Of a stretch of DNA of 64,000 nucleotides, positions 24,105-36,684 are shown one piece after another. Below the pieces are notes generated by a model, which made no database searches, was not told where the DNA came from, and worked only from the letters and a program-made list of their open reading frames with translations. This DNA is from Apricaphanius iberus (Eukaryota; Chordata; Actinopteri; Cyprinodontiformes; Aphaniidae): the NCBI GenBank assembly GCA_028564705.1, contig JAPXFQ010001311.1, positions 310,001 to 374,000 of the forward strand. Reading direction: 5' to 3'. Each line of letters opens with the position of its first letter. Position 1 is the first letter of the stretch. The position numbers and the translations under genes were made by a program.

Positions 24105-24412
24105 ATGTGGCTCAGGAGTTGGGAGTTTGTCTTGCAATCAGAGGGTTTCCGGTTCGAGCCCCATCCCAGACTGTCTCTCTCGCTGTGTCCTTGGCCAAGA
24201 CAACTCACCCGTTGCCTACTGGTGGTGGTCAGAGGGCCCAGTGGCACCAGTGTAGCCTCGCCTCTGTCCATGCGCACTTCACCAGCTGTGGCTACATCAT
24301 AGCTTACCATCACCAGTGTGTGAATGTGTGCGTGAATTGATGAATGACTGAATATAGTGTAAAGCTCTTTGGGGTCCGTAGGGACTAAAAGCGCTAAACA
24401 AGTACAAGCCAT
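24105..24412 (+). mobile_element. tRNA-derived SINE, V-SINE-like
   Basis: The plus-strand head has an A box (TGGCTCAGGAGTTGGGAG) and a B box (GGTTCGAGCCC). The central region (TTGGCCAAGACAACTCACC) is followed by the 3' portion GAATGACTGAATATAGTG then TAAAGCTCTTTGGGGTCC and GCGCTAAACAAGTACAAGCC, close to the tail of fish V-SINEs, which is shared with a partner LINE. It differs from the SINE family at 3.1 and 45.4 kb in head and body but has a similar tail logic. Confidence 0.85.
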
Positions 24413-26937
24413 TCACCATTTTTCTCTTACCAAAGAAACACGGTCACAATCTCAAACCCAATCTTTATTTAAAAGTGTCCATTTACTTTCCCAATAGCAT
24501 AAACTCAGGAATTTTATTTTTGTGTGCAGCCCTTGCCCAACCACATAAGTGTTTTGTTCAAGGGGTAAAAAGACTGTACTACATAAAGGATAAACAGTAT
24601 CTAACAGTCAAATCTATTGACTTGAAAAATCGGCATTGACTCGAGAGATGAATCATTTATCTGCAGTAACCCAGGTTTTCAGAAAATATCTCTTTAGGAA
24701 TTGCCTTGTTGTTGTTAAAATGTCATGTCTTGTCACAAGTGTTATTTATTGGTATTGGTATTAAAAAAAGACTCAATACCATAAATTTAAAATTACATTT
24801 TTGTGATAAGCTGATAGTAACAAAGTGCCTAAAGGTCTTCTTTGCAAGTTTCAAGTGTGGACAAAACATCTGTTGATCACTTCTTGGAGGCCTTTTATTA
24901 CATCGGATTAAATCACAGTTCAGAGTTAAATCAACCCAAAAGATGTGTTCCTCTAAAAATGCCAGAGGACAGAATTTGAAATGAGGGCAGAGAAAACAAA
25001 CATTCAAAGAAAAACTTCAAGAGACATTGAAAAGCCTGGGGAAACTTGATCAAAACCACTTTAAAACATATCAAGAAAGTTTGACTGTGTGGAAGAAAAG
25101 TGGACCAAAACTAACGAATGCCTTAAGACTTTTTGCTTTTTCAACTTTGAGCCATCAAGCCCGCAAGAATGCCAAAAGCTCTGTTTTTCCGAGCCAAATG
25201 GTAAACAGAGAGATGTTTAGAGTACACAACAGCAGAGATGTTAGATGATTCAAAATATCACAAATCACAAAGTCATAGTTAAGCTCGATATGTTTTTGTT
25301 AAATAAATGCTTGTTTGACTGGTCCCATCCACATTTCCATGCAAAAAATTAGAGTGCTTTTTAAATTAGGAATTTGAAATTTAGGGAAAAAACAGGTGTT
25401 GAGGCAAAGTGAATCCGAGAGTGTTAAAGAGCTCTACATCTCAAAAAAGAACATTTGGCGCTCCTTTGAATGTTTTAAGGTGATGTTGGGACCCAATCAA
25501 ATTTCAGTTTAGCTTCATGGAAATGGGCTCTAAAGTATGGTACTATTAGGTTTTTAGAATGAACTAATAAAAGAAAAAAGAGGAATACATTTCTTCAGCA
25601 GGTAATTTAAAAGAGGGTGATTTTGAATCTTGAGTTGTTGAAGTTTCTCTGGCTTCTGGTACTTTTCAACTATTCCGGGATTACACTGAAGCTAATGCTG
25701 AGAGGTTTAACTAGTTATACCACAGCTGTCAAGTCTCACGCAACGGGCGTCAGACACACTCATTTTCCTGACTTCACACGCAAACATGCCACACACCACA
25801 TTCCTCAGGCTGAAAAATAACAAAACCCAAAATGAATGAGCTATGACTCTAGTGAGTCTAATGTGATTTGGCGCAAAGAAAACCAAGAAGACAACAAAGA
25901 CAAAGGACAGGAAGGTTGGATATTGGAACTAAAATAAAGGGTCTGCTAATAAATACCTTTTCCAATACTGCTTACTTCGTTGCATCACAACAAATTGAAT
26001 TCTGTACAAAGTCTGTGATTGGTAGCCTCAGGTAGCAGAATTAAGCGGTGATATTAACAATGTTTCTTTTTTTTTTGTCACAATGAAGCCACATTCATTT
26101 AAAAAGCTTCAGGGTTCTGGGTCAAATTCATAAGTTTTTATTTATGTATTTTGGTAGATCGACTGCTGATTCCACCAACTATTCCAGACCTTAATATATA
26201 CATTATTTCCCAGATTGCAATGAAGTGTGACTAGTATTTATTTGCAAATATACAGTCTTTATAAAATTCACTTTTTATTTATTATTATTATTAGACCACA
26301 TTTTATTTTTTAAAGAGACCCTAATAAGGCAGGACAAGTTAATTTATGACCCGCGTAGGAGAGAATAAAGATGTGTTTAAATTTTGGAAAGGTAAGTCTA
26401 AGATATTCATACGACTTTCCACTTAGTCAATGCGAATAAGTTGATGTTGAGTTTTTATTTTAAATTTCCAGAGCAACTTCCACTTTCTGGGGAAACTATT
26501 CATCTATGAAGAGCAGAGTAAGATACATTTTCTACACACACATGCACAGGACACACACACACACACAGACCGCACCATCAATTTAAAAACTATAACCTAT
26601 TTATGTGAATTATTACAGCTTCTTGGTTTTCCTGGTATTCAAGACGAATACCAGAAACACCTTGGACCCAGATAAAACCTTGACCTCAATCATTACAGAA
26701 AATACCAGACATTGTGTCACAGTGTTTCAAATGGGAGTCACCTGTCCAGGCATCTGTTTCCTCAAATCCATGCAGCACAAAAATCACTACACAAGCAGAA
26801 ATGTACACACTTCAATTAAATGCACTCAAAAACTGAAAAGGCTACTGTTTGTTGGCCCATTTTGCTCCAGCAAAAGTCTATTTTTGTTCGTCTAAATAAA
26901 TATAGAAATACTAATTATATTTGATAAAATCTATATA
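24413..26937. other. No recognisable gene or element
   Basis: AT-rich intron sequence with a short CA run at 26,552-26,567. Frames up to 96 codons have no motif. Nothing else is supported. Confidence 0.4.
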
Positions 26938-27392
26938 CAGTACAGACCAAAAGTTTGTACACACCTTATTCAGTGCGTTTTCTTTATTTGCATGACTATT
27001 TACATTGTAGATTCTCACTGAAGGCATCAAAACTGTTAATGAACACATGGAATTATGTTGCACTTTTCCAAAAAGAGTGAAATAACCTGGCCTCCAAAGT
27101 CACTGGACCTGAACCCAATCAAGAAGATTTGGGGATGAGCTGAACCTCAGAGTGAAAGCAAAAGGGCCAACAAGTACTAATCATCTCTGGGAACTCCTTC
27201 TAGATTGTTGGAAAACTGTTTCGGGTGTCTATCTCTTGAAGCCAAAGAGAATGCAAAGCAGTTATCAGAGCAAAGGGTGGCTACTTTGATGAATCTAAAA
27301 TATAACATATGTATTCAGTTATTTCACCATTTTTGTTCAAGTACATACAGTAATTCCATACATCATGTGTTCATTCATAGTTGTGATGCCTT
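26938..27392 (+). mobile_element. Internally deleted Tc1-like transposon
   Basis: The left terminal repeat is clear: TACAGACCAAAAGTTTGTAC, then TTTACATTGTAGATTCTCAC. The end of a transposase gene follows on the same strand: TGGCCTCCAAAGTCACTGG encodes the start of the catalytic WPPKS-DLNPI box (here with Lys in place of the catalytic Glu), then a frame-broken C-terminus to about 27,300. The right end is cut short: only tcattcatagttgtgatgcc (27,370-27,389) pairs with the inner edge of the left repeat. Everything up to the second catalytic Asp is deleted. Confidence 0.8.
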
Positions 27393-28991
27393 TACTTGTA
27401 CTGATGGAAGAGGAAGCAACACTTCATCTCTAGCCAAGTATGTCCAAGTTTTAGAAAAACACCTTTGCAAAAAAGGATTTTATTATCTTACTCCATCAAA
27501 AGACATCCTTCATGTATGATGTTCGTCTTGATAGAAACTCAAAATACCTTTATGGGAGAGATAATATCCTAACAAGAAATCTTATCTCTTTTTTATGCAG
27601 CCCAGTGTCTTTCAAATGCTTTGATATTTCTCTCCTTATAAATATTAACACCTGATTACTTGGGCCACTTATCTCTATGCAAAGCAATTCCCTCTAGGTC
27701 ACTTTGATAAGTTATCAGATGGTTTGCCTTTTCTTCTAACAGATTCAAGGCAAATCTCCCTATCATATCTAGGTTTCGTTGTTCTTAAATCACCCATACT
27801 TACCTATTATCTCTGCTTGTGACAAGAAGCACGTCTTTCAGGAGGCCTCAATGCATGCAATGCAATTTCTTGGAAAATCAAAATCAAGCTGTCAGGTGTA
27901 TCTTGTCTCACCAAAATTTATAGCAAAAGTATTTCTCACTTTGCACAGAACAAAAACACAGTACCTTGGGAATGAAATGAAATGCTGATTGCAACCATAG
28001 GACTGAAGAAAGAAACTCTCCAGTGACGCCTTTAAAAAAATCTGAGAGACAACCAGAAACCAGAGGAGTGTAATTTATTTGATTTTCTAAGAGAAATGCA
28101 AATTTCTCTACACCAAAATGCAATGGAACAAAGAGGAAAATATTCCGCATTTGTGCCATGACAGAAGAGCTAAAGTTTAGTAACCAGGTGATGGATAAAA
28201 TCTCTTTTTTGGTGTCCTCGAGACACCTGTGTATATACTCTGCAATGTTATGAGAGCAACATAATATTATACTCTGCTTGCTGCATAAATATAAACATTC
28301 ATAAGGGATGGGATTCTTGGTATCTCTGGCTGGACAGCTCCCATGAAACTGCTGCGGTCTGTCTGGTTTTCGAAACCGGACAAACTGATAAGGCGGGGGG
28401 TGCCTGGTAGTGAGGCTCGGCCCACCTCGTTCTCGCGCGCTCCCCTGTGTATAATTGGAGTGAGAGCTGACCAGCTCGTGGGGAGTCTGCCGCGGGATTT
28501 TGTGCACGATCGCCCGGCTTGTGTTAAGATACAGCTCTACCAGAGAGGTGACCGGCTCCCCACTCTCAAATGTGAAAGGTGAGATGCTGTTATAAAACTT
28601 AAAGCCTGTTTGATGAAGTACTGCTGTGTTGCTTAAGTACTGCTTTTGCTGCTGAACTGTATTTGTGTGTTGAACAAAAGTGACACATTATTCTAGCACA
28701 ATCAGCGGATCTGGTGTTTTCTTTCTTTTATATTATGTGTGGCAATCCACTACGGTCCTGAGAAAATATTTCACAAAACACCAGGTATTTGGTACGCAAA
28801 ATAGAAAAGCTAAATTACAAAAGTGATGGAGTAGAATATGTTTTTAGACTTATTGTGTTGTGATTTACTCTCAGGAAGAGTTAGAGCAATTGACTTAATG
28901 ACTTAGTTTTATGATTAACTGAAAGTTTTAATTAACTTTTACAATTAGGCATAGGCATAAAATCCGGTGTCATTATGGTATTGGTTGTGAT
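27393..28991. other. Unassigned; contains a GC-richer spot
   Basis: A short segment at about 28,376-28,530 is unusually rich in CpG for this window (for example ctcgttctcgcgcgctcccc) and stands out from the AT-rich surroundings. Its frames (79 codons on plus, 199 codons on minus) show no known motif. It could be a small promoter, an alternative exon or an old repeat; none can be supported from sequence alone. Confidence 0.35.
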
Positions 28992-29085
28992 TAGGCCTGG
29001 GCGGTATACCGGTTCATACCGAAAACCAGTGTTTATTTTCGTTATGAAATGAATTTTTAATATACCCCTATACCGGTGAATAGCT
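28992..29085. mobile_element. hAT-type MITE fragment
   Basis: The sequence ggcctgggcggtataccgg then ttcataccgaaaaccagtg is typical of one end of a hAT-type MITE in fish. The right-hand counterpart is not seen, and the L2 LINE fragment begins immediately after, so the MITE was probably broken by it. Confidence 0.4.
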
Positions 29086-29705
29086 AAACAACTGCCAGAA
29101 CGTTTAATGAGGGAAAGTGTTTCAGGGAGGACCGATTTCACTGCTACACGTACTGAAGACTGTTCCATATTTTAGCTGCCTGAAACATAAATGCAGCATC
29201 ACCGTGTTTATTGCTGACTCTGGGAACCACCAGGAGACCCCTCCCTGAAGTTCTTAGGGCCCAAGATGGTTCATGTGTCTCTAACATGTCAGAGATTTAC
29301 TTTGGTGCCAAACCATGAAAAGACTTGTACACAAGCAGAGCTGTTTTAAATTCTATTCTCTGAGTGACAGGAAGCCAGTGCAGAAACCGGAGCACTGGAC
29401 TAATATGTTCGTATTTCCTGGTTCTTGTCAGGACTCGAGCAGCAGCGTTCTGGATGTACTGTAGCTGTCTAACAGCTCGTTTAGAGAGGCCAGTGAGCAG
29501 GCCGTGACAGTAGTCTAACCATGTGGAAACAAATGCATGGATAAGTCTCTCTAAGTTTGGTTTCGACACTCGATCTCAGTTTTGTCTGAGTTTAACTGGA
29601 GAAAGTCGTTTTGCATCCACACACTGTTCTGTTCAATACAGTGACAGAGTGTATCTATAACCCCATGTTCACCTAGATCTGAGTGTCATCTGCTTAGTTA
29701 TGGTA
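29086..29705 (-). mobile_element. L2-type LINE fragment, inverted
   Basis: Reading leftward on the minus strand: ADDTQI of the catalytic box near 29,690 followed at once by a stop; then WMQNDFLQLNSDKTE near 29,590-29,630; then a 90-codon frame (29,297-29,569) with ERLIHAFVSTWLDYCHGLL, LQYIQNAAARVLTRTRKYEH and LHWLPVTQRIEFK. The C-terminus decays towards 29,090. The order and spacing are those of an L2-clade reverse transcriptase from the YADD box to near the end. It is 5'-truncated and disabled by stops and frameshifts. Confidence 0.85.
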
Positions 29706-32639
29706 AGACACATTCTTGCTGTTAATTATCTGACCAAATGGAAGCATGTAAAAGTTGAATCAAAAGTGGTCCCAATAAGAGGGTTTTTGGACGTAGTTTG
29801 TGTTTTTTCCATCCTCCACCGTTTCGAGCACCGTTTAGGCACTGGCACCATTTCAAAAGTACCAGTTTGGCACCAGTAACGGATAAAATATGAATAAAAA
29901 ACCTCCTTCGCATGAGCATTGCAACTCAGAAATGCTACATATACTACACAATAAGTAAGAAATAAGTAATAAGAAGTAGGAGTGCAGTGAGATTTTAGTA
30001 TTTTCCCCGCAAATCTTACACTAATTATCTGCTTTAACTCTATTTAATTCATGCTACACAACGCAGATGCTCCATCTGTATCAATGAAGATTTGTTCACC
30101 CCAGCATGTCTAATGGTTGAATCGGCTCATGCCAAGCAATATTTTTAAAATAAGACGGCTAAGAATTATTTGAATACTTATACGCTATGCAGGCGTGGAT
30201 TAATGCACAGGCTCCCATTGGCCAGTTAAAAATTATATCATTTTTTTTACGTATTTAGTAAACAATTGTTGCTGCTGTAATTTTTTGTGATTGAAGTTAT
30301 TACTAATACGACTACTACTACTACTACTACTGCTACAACACACCAAAAGGAAACAAACAAAAATTACAACAACAAAAAAAAAAAAAAAAAATGGAAAACG
30401 GAATTTAAGCCAAAAAGAGTTTAGGGTAAAACTGATCCATTTACAAGGTAGGTAACAGACCTATTTGACCTAGTCTTATCTCAAACGTTTTTAAAACGTA
30501 GGGAGCATCACACAGAACAAGCTATTAAACATTATAATAAATATCGGCAGATGAGACCAGAGAAGAAGTGCAAGGATGGAGAGGGTGCAGGGCCCACAGA
30601 CAAGTGCAGCCTAGGGGCCCCTGTACACCTTAATCCTCCCCTGACGCTATGTATAGAGCATTTTTAACCACAGGTGATCAGGTGAGGAAAATGAGACACT
30701 GTTGACACAATCATCGACAGCTGGACATGATAGAGAATATGCTTTCACAGAATGTGTCCCATGATTCATGTTTGGACCCATTTAAACTATATTTTTTAAT
30801 AATAATGTACCTTTTCTGAAGTAATTATTCCTTTTACTTAGTGTATTACATGAAAAGGACATTCTCCAATTTATATGATTTTATATGACTGAGTGCCACA
30901 AAGTAAAGCATATTGGTGACATACAGCAGAAGGAAAAAGACATGACTTTTACACGTTTTTATAATTAATCATCTGAAATATGTTCAATGAATACTGTCCA
31001 AGACCACTTCTGAACCAATGTGTACTCCATTTAAAACACTTAAACACCTGTGTTGCAAATAATCTAAAGGATGTTTGTGCCAAGTCAGAATGGGTAAAAA
31101 AAAAAAAATAAGTCTTACATCCATTGTTTATGCATTGAATGGCATACTAAAAACTATACTTTTCTAAAAGAAACCCAGTGTTCATCTGAAGTTTTTATAC
31201 CTTCATCCTAAAGTTACAGTTGGCAAAAAAAAAAGAAGTTACAAGATCATTATTTCTGACCCAAAGCCCTGAAGCTCGAGAGCAACTGAATTCAAAACTT
31301 CATAACAAGAAAGAAAACGGATTTCATGGAGCACTTAAAAACAACTCACAAGCTGCAAACCAATTATTTTGGAGGTCTAGCAGTGGTTTAGAGTGAACAA
31401 AAAAAGACAAACGAAAGGCATTAAAACAACAATGGTTTTAGTTCAGCTAATGGTCGCTATTAGCCAAAACAAGGGGTGAGCCAGCGTTAAATTAGGGAAT
31501 GGAAATCAGGAAAATAAGTGTTGCAAGTAAAATCAAGGAAAACCTTGAACAGTTTAACCCAACACAAAGGACAGGCCAGTATACAACTCCATATTATCTA
31601 CAGGCAATCTGCAAAAACTTGAGTTTAATCAAAACATACCGAAGGCAGGGGGAAAAAAAATCATTTCATAGTTATTGCAGTTTGACATGTATTGCTTCCT
31701 GACAGAGAAACAGATGCCTAAATCTTGATAGAAACAATTATTATCTTTATCCGGATTTTTAGCTGTCACATTTGACAGGTAATTATTTGGAATAATGGCT
31801 TTTGTTCGACTGCAGGAGGGAAATACAATAACGTGTAATGTGTCTGTAGTCAAAATTCCCTGTTTTACCCTTCACTAAAGCTGTAATTCTTACAATACAA
31901 AAAAAATACATACATCCAATTCAAAGCAAATGTTTCCATTTTAAATGAAACAAAATTATAAATATAAATCCAGTTCACAAATGGATTATAAATTGCTTTA
32001 AACAATCAATCCAGTCCTACTGCCAGGAACCCTCATTTCTGTTTAAAAAAAGGAAAAGAATGTATGAATCTTAAACTTTGTTATTATAACATCTCTACTC
32101 AGAGTAGAAATATCAAGTTAATTCATCAGAGAGTACTTTAGCCTTTGAATTAGAGGGATAGACCGAAAAACTGCTAGCTGCTAATCTTGGTCCCTGCTTA
32201 CAAACAGTTTGTCCTCGTTATTCTCTGACACAAATGGTGCCAACCGAATGACATAAACGCTGGTCAGCTACTCCAAGGTAAAGTCTTTAATAGTCAACTC
32301 CGGTATACAACTGGACAACATCTCAAGATTTTACTTTATTTAACTTCTAAATAATTGTGTCAAATGTAGATAAGATATGCTGCTATCCAGAGGTCCCGCT
32401 ACAATTTTACTTTGTTGATCATTTTGACTGATGTTGTGAAAAAAAATACCACAATCTATTTTTACCTGTCAATTTTTTAAATAATGAGTACAACTTTCAG
32501 TTGTATTTAACTTTTGTTCATTATGATGAATGTAGTATTAATATACTATAATTAATATTTAATAACAACAACCTAAACAGAGAAATAACATTGTGCTATC
32601 ACATACTGAGCAGATTTATAGGCTATACAGTATGTAGTA
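29706..32639. other. Mostly unassigned AT-rich sequence
   Basis: A segment near 29,820-29,885 (ccgtttaggcactggcacc, then aaaagtaccagtttggcacc) looks like part of a hAT-type MITE, but no ends were found. A short CTA run at 30,311-30,330 and an A-tract at 30,373-30,391 are present. Nothing coding is supported. Confidence 0.4.
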
Positions 32640-32884
32640 ATTATGAACATTTCACCTTCTGTGGCGTGAAAAGTGTCCATGTAGCTGATCTGCGCTCTTA
32701 TTTGGGCTAAATGGAGACTGAATTCTTGCTTTATTGCCATACTGGAGACTGGAATTGCAAACACCACATTAGCTGAATTTTTGTAATAAGGGAACATATC
32801 TTCAATTGAAGTAATCCAAATTTGGAAAGACTCTCTGCATAGCAGCTTTTCTGATCGCTTTGGTGGGAAGAAATCCCACATCAT
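32640..32884 (-). pseudogene. Possible hAT transposase C-terminal remnant
   Basis: A 103-codon minus-strand frame contains MFPYYKNSANVVFAIPVSSM followed by an EFS motif. The pattern FP----A--VFAIPVSS----E-FS resembles the hAT dimerisation domain of ZNF862-type transposases, where IPVSS precedes ER-FS. The conserved ER is lost (KQEFS). No other part of a hAT element is recognised nearby. Treat as a weak similarity. Confidence 0.35.
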
Positions 32885-33626
32885 GGGCTCCTTCTGTGCA
32901 TGCTGCAGTTACATGAAATGTGTGCGTGAAGTTGGAAATGTCTGTGTTTCTGCACCAAGTAGTCAGGGAATGAAATTTCAATATGTCACAATGATCATTA
33001 CCCTTTCTATGTATTTTTTGTCACTGTTTAAAAAATGTGATACCTGGACCCCTGCAGCCTAGCTTATAGCAGTCACCTTAACCCGTATATATATTTAATG
33101 GCCTCTGGAGATTGAGGCTAATTTCATTCATACATATTTTCATTCATTAGGAATTTTGAATACCCCTAACTACTACTAAAGTACATTTGGAAGCATTAGG
33201 GGTTTATCATTAAACCACAGTAAATACAACTTTTTTTCAAATTTTATCAACAGCAATATTGTACATAACTCGATTTGCACTGAACCATCTGTAAATATCA
33301 CTGATAAGCTGTTACTACCTGTAGCATCCAGTCAGCCCATACTTCAATTTACAATTTGCAAGCTGCATGGTGGAAAAAGAAAGCAGCATATATATATATA
33401 TTTATATATATATTTCTTTGCATACTTCAAGACTGAATAAAGAGAAAAGGCCCTCTAACATGCACCTCTGCTTCTTTCTTATGGGTAGCAAATTAGATAT
33501 GACTATTTAGCTTGGTGAAAGATGTGCAGTCCAGATGTTAAATGTGACTGCAAAAGCAACTCTCTTAACCAAGAACTATCACTGTGTTAAAGGAATGCCG
33601 GAGGATCTTTTTCTTTCAAGTGCATC
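32885..33626. other. No recognisable gene or element
   Basis: Intron sequence with an AT run at 33,389-33,412. Nothing else is supported. Confidence 0.4.
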
Positions 33627-33634
33627 ATCCAGAC

Positions 33635-33837
33635 CAGGAGTTACCAAACTTTCCACCTTCCAACCCACAAAAAAACAAGATGTTCGTGATCCCAACTCTT
33701 GGTTTGGCATACAAACATTTTTAAAGATTTAAAAGATTTTTGATATTTTGTTTAATTTCTGAATAATACTTCATGACCCCGGACTTAAATATTTGTGACC
33801 CCCAGTGTGGCCCTGAGCCCAACTTTGGGAACTACTG
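33635..33837. mobile_element. 203-bp hAT MITE
   Basis: Imperfect inverted ends CAGGAGTTACCAAACTTT (left) and, on the minus strand, CAGTAGTTCCCAAAGTTGG (right). It is flanked by an 8-bp target duplication with one difference, atccagac (33,627-33,634) and atctagac (33,838-33,845), the length made by hAT transposases. The interior has tgtgacccccagtgtgg, common in this MITE type. No coding capacity. Confidence 0.85.
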
Positions 33838-33845
33838 ATCTAGAC

Positions 33846-35988
33846 TGTTGGTCCTCCTGATTGTCAATCATTCTGAAAGTGCACATGCTTATGTGTAGTG
33901 CACTACGCCTTCATCCATTAATTCTACCTCGCAGTTCTCACCCGGTTCTTTGAAAATGTCTGACAGTCGCAAAAGAAAAAGTGTTTTTAAAGTTTATGTG
34001 ACAAAGAGAAAATGCCTCATTCTTTTCAACAAACGCGTGTGCTGACGTCACAGGTTGGGCTGCCCCCTGATGCCCCAGTCGGCAAGTTATACTCGATAGG
34101 TGGGCTAAAGTTCGACATGCTATTTGGAGAAACGAATTTCAGATTACTGGTTGAAGAAGTTATCTATGTCTATATCGTAACTTTCCAGAGATTATTTGTT
34201 GTTGTGCATGCAGATTTTTTTTCAGTCCTCTCCTGAAATTCTGAAAAATCATCCGCTATACATTTAATGTATAGCGGATGATCACATACCTAAGAGTTTT
34301 TTTTTTCTTGTGCATCTACAAATACATCTGGAAAATATCAAACAAACTATTTTTTTCTCCAACCACCTGTGATATTACATGAAAAAGGAAGCTATGCTGC
34401 AACAATAGACTTGAGAATGTAAGAGAATGTAATTTGTATTCACATGACGTTGGAAGTCATGACTTTTTTTTGTTCTCTGTTGTTACCCTTTTTGTGAACT
34501 CTCATACAAAACAGGATTGCTTTCATGGACATGGATGTGTTTGATAAAAGTGTCAAGTATATCCTCAGAAGGAAGAAGAAAATCAAAGGTATTAAACAGG
34601 ACCAGCAGACAAGTTCGGCTGCAGGGCTTTTCACCAGAAAAATGAAGTCTAATGGCTACACCGTGCTGCCTACATTAGTATATGGGTTTCATTTTAAGAC
34701 TATAGATTACTACTTAATCCATAGGCTACAGTAGAACAGTTTTTGCCAAGGATAATTACACTGTTTCAGTATAAATGGACGACATTAAAACAGAAGTATA
34801 CTGACATTTCTATAAAAACACATTAACAAACCAGTGAAAGTGAAAATCTGTTAAGAAAGTAGTTTCCATATATTATCTGATTCTGATGCTTTCCCATGGT
34901 AAAACCAGGTGGAATAGAGGGCTGTTTCTTTACTAAAAAAACTTTGACAAGCTTTAGGACTGAAGATCAATGGCCTAATCATCAACCTAAAGCTCATCAT
35001 TAATGAAATGGGATGCATTTTTGCTCTCAATCAGGGAAATAATCGTTCCAGCTGATGATGACAAGCACTGCAACGCCGTGCTTCCTTTGCTGAGCTGGTA
35101 GCACATGGTAAAGGTAAATAATATCAGGACGTGTCATTAAACAAAAATTCCTTGACTTAGTACGAGTGTAAATTAACTTTTTGCTTTTTGAAGTCGGTAT
35201 GAATCGTCACCTGGGCAGGTACGATTTGAAGCAAAATATTCTGTAGCAGCCAATTTCCTTTGTACCCCCAAAAAGTCGGGTTTGAAGTTAATAAAACTGT
35301 GAAGATTTTAAATGAGCAGGACCTACTGAAACGCCCTGGCTTTTAGAGGACGTTTCGAATTGATTCTCATCATAAAGGTGTGAACTCAATATTCTCCAAC
35401 TGGCTGTGTTGGAGTTTAACATGTAAATAGGTAAAGAGCAAATGGAATCACTTGAAGATTACATGAGGTGCTCTTATGGGATTGGCAGCTCTTTAAAGAC
35501 ACTGAAACTAGAAAATTGTAACCTGATAGTGTAGAAAAAAGATCCATATGGAATTAAATTCTTTGAAAGTTTCTTTGGATGAAGCTCAATAAGTTAGGGC
35601 ATAACTAACAGTAATACGGTTAAATTAAACAATGCTTCAAAATAAAAATCAGATTCTTGTTTTGTTTCATGCTTTACAAAGGTTCTATTTTTAGGTGAAA
35701 CATGGAAACTTGCATTCCATCCTGGGTTGAATCTACTCTTTCATCTGCATTGTTCATCCTAATTATAATAATTTAATGATTGATTTTTGAAAATAAAACG
35801 GCAGAGGTAAAGGAACAAAAGGTATGTCTTGCATAGGGATAGCTTTTCTGTAGTGAGTCACAGAACCTCTTGTGTTATAATGAATAAAGAAAAAATACTA
35901 GAGTAGAGAAGAAAAAAAAACATTCCTTCAAATCTTTTCAACCCAATAGCTTTTATTCTTGTTGATTTGACATTACATTAGGGTTCTC
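33846..35988. other. Unassigned intron sequence with one palindrome
   Basis: Apart from the perfect palindrome at 34,248-34,282, nothing is recognised. Frames up to 74 codons have no motif. Confidence 0.4.
34248..34282. repeat. Perfect 17-bp inverted repeat
   Basis: Arms atcatccgctatacatt and aatgtatagcggatgat are separated by a single T, giving a 35-base nearly uninterrupted palindrome. It sits in otherwise unremarkable intron sequence. Confidence 0.95.
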
Positions 35989-36003
35989 AGAATGTTACTG
36001 ACA

Positions 36004-36684
36004 TGTTACAATACAGTTGATTTACAAATTCCAGGAAAAGTTTTAGACTTCCTTAATCTTAACCCTCCCAAACTGCTATCTAAAATATACAAAACATTAA
36101 ATAGAATAGATGAATCAATAGCCCTTCCTATTTCAAAATGGGAGATGGACTTGTCCATCTCAATAGACCAAAACCTCTGGTCTCAAATTTCATTAAGAAC
36201 CTTCAAATTTCTTAAGAATCCTAATCTACGATTAATACAATATAAAATCCTTCATAGAGTGCATTATACAGGGCAACGGATGTTCAAGATGGGTTATACG
36301 CCGTCTGATACCTGTTTACAATGTACAAGCAATCTACCAGACAATTATATTCATGCTCTTTGGTTCTGCCCACCTGTTAAGAAATATTGGTACCAGATAT
36401 GTGAAGATCTATCAAAGTGTCTGAAATGTAATATCACACCTGCTCCCAGAGTTTGCTTGCTGGGAAATATAGATGAAGTTACCATGGATACAAAGTCTAT
36501 GCAATTATTTTACATCGCCTTATGCATCGCTAAGAAAAATATCCTCTTGAACTGGAAAAATAAAAATACTCTGAATATTAATCAATATAGAGATCTCCTT
36601 CTGGATTACATTGGTCTAGAAACGGCATCTGCCTCCACATCTGATCAATCTTTCTGGTCACCCTTGATCAGTTCCATCACCTAG
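36004..36684 (+). pseudogene. LINE ORF2 C-terminus (zf-RVT region)
   Basis: An uninterrupted 226-codon frame enters from the 5' truncation point and ends at TAG 36,682-36,684. After a helical stretch comes NLRLIQYKILHRVHYTGQRM, then the zinc-binding zf-RVT segment: Cys-x2-Cys (TCLQC, first Cys codon at 36,313), His in YIHALWFC and a second Cys at its end, giving C-x2-C-x9-H-x4-C, then PPVKKYWYQIC. This is the C-terminal part of the ORF2 protein of fish L1/Tx1-type LINEs, downstream of the reverse transcriptase. The frame is intact, suggesting a young insertion. Endonuclease and RT are absent through 5' truncation, so it is inactive. Confidence 0.88.

Noticed and set aside
27908..28507. 199-codon minus-strand frame
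   Set aside because: No recognisable domain, no codon pattern or splice context, and it crosses from AT-rich to CpG-rich sequence. Probably chance.
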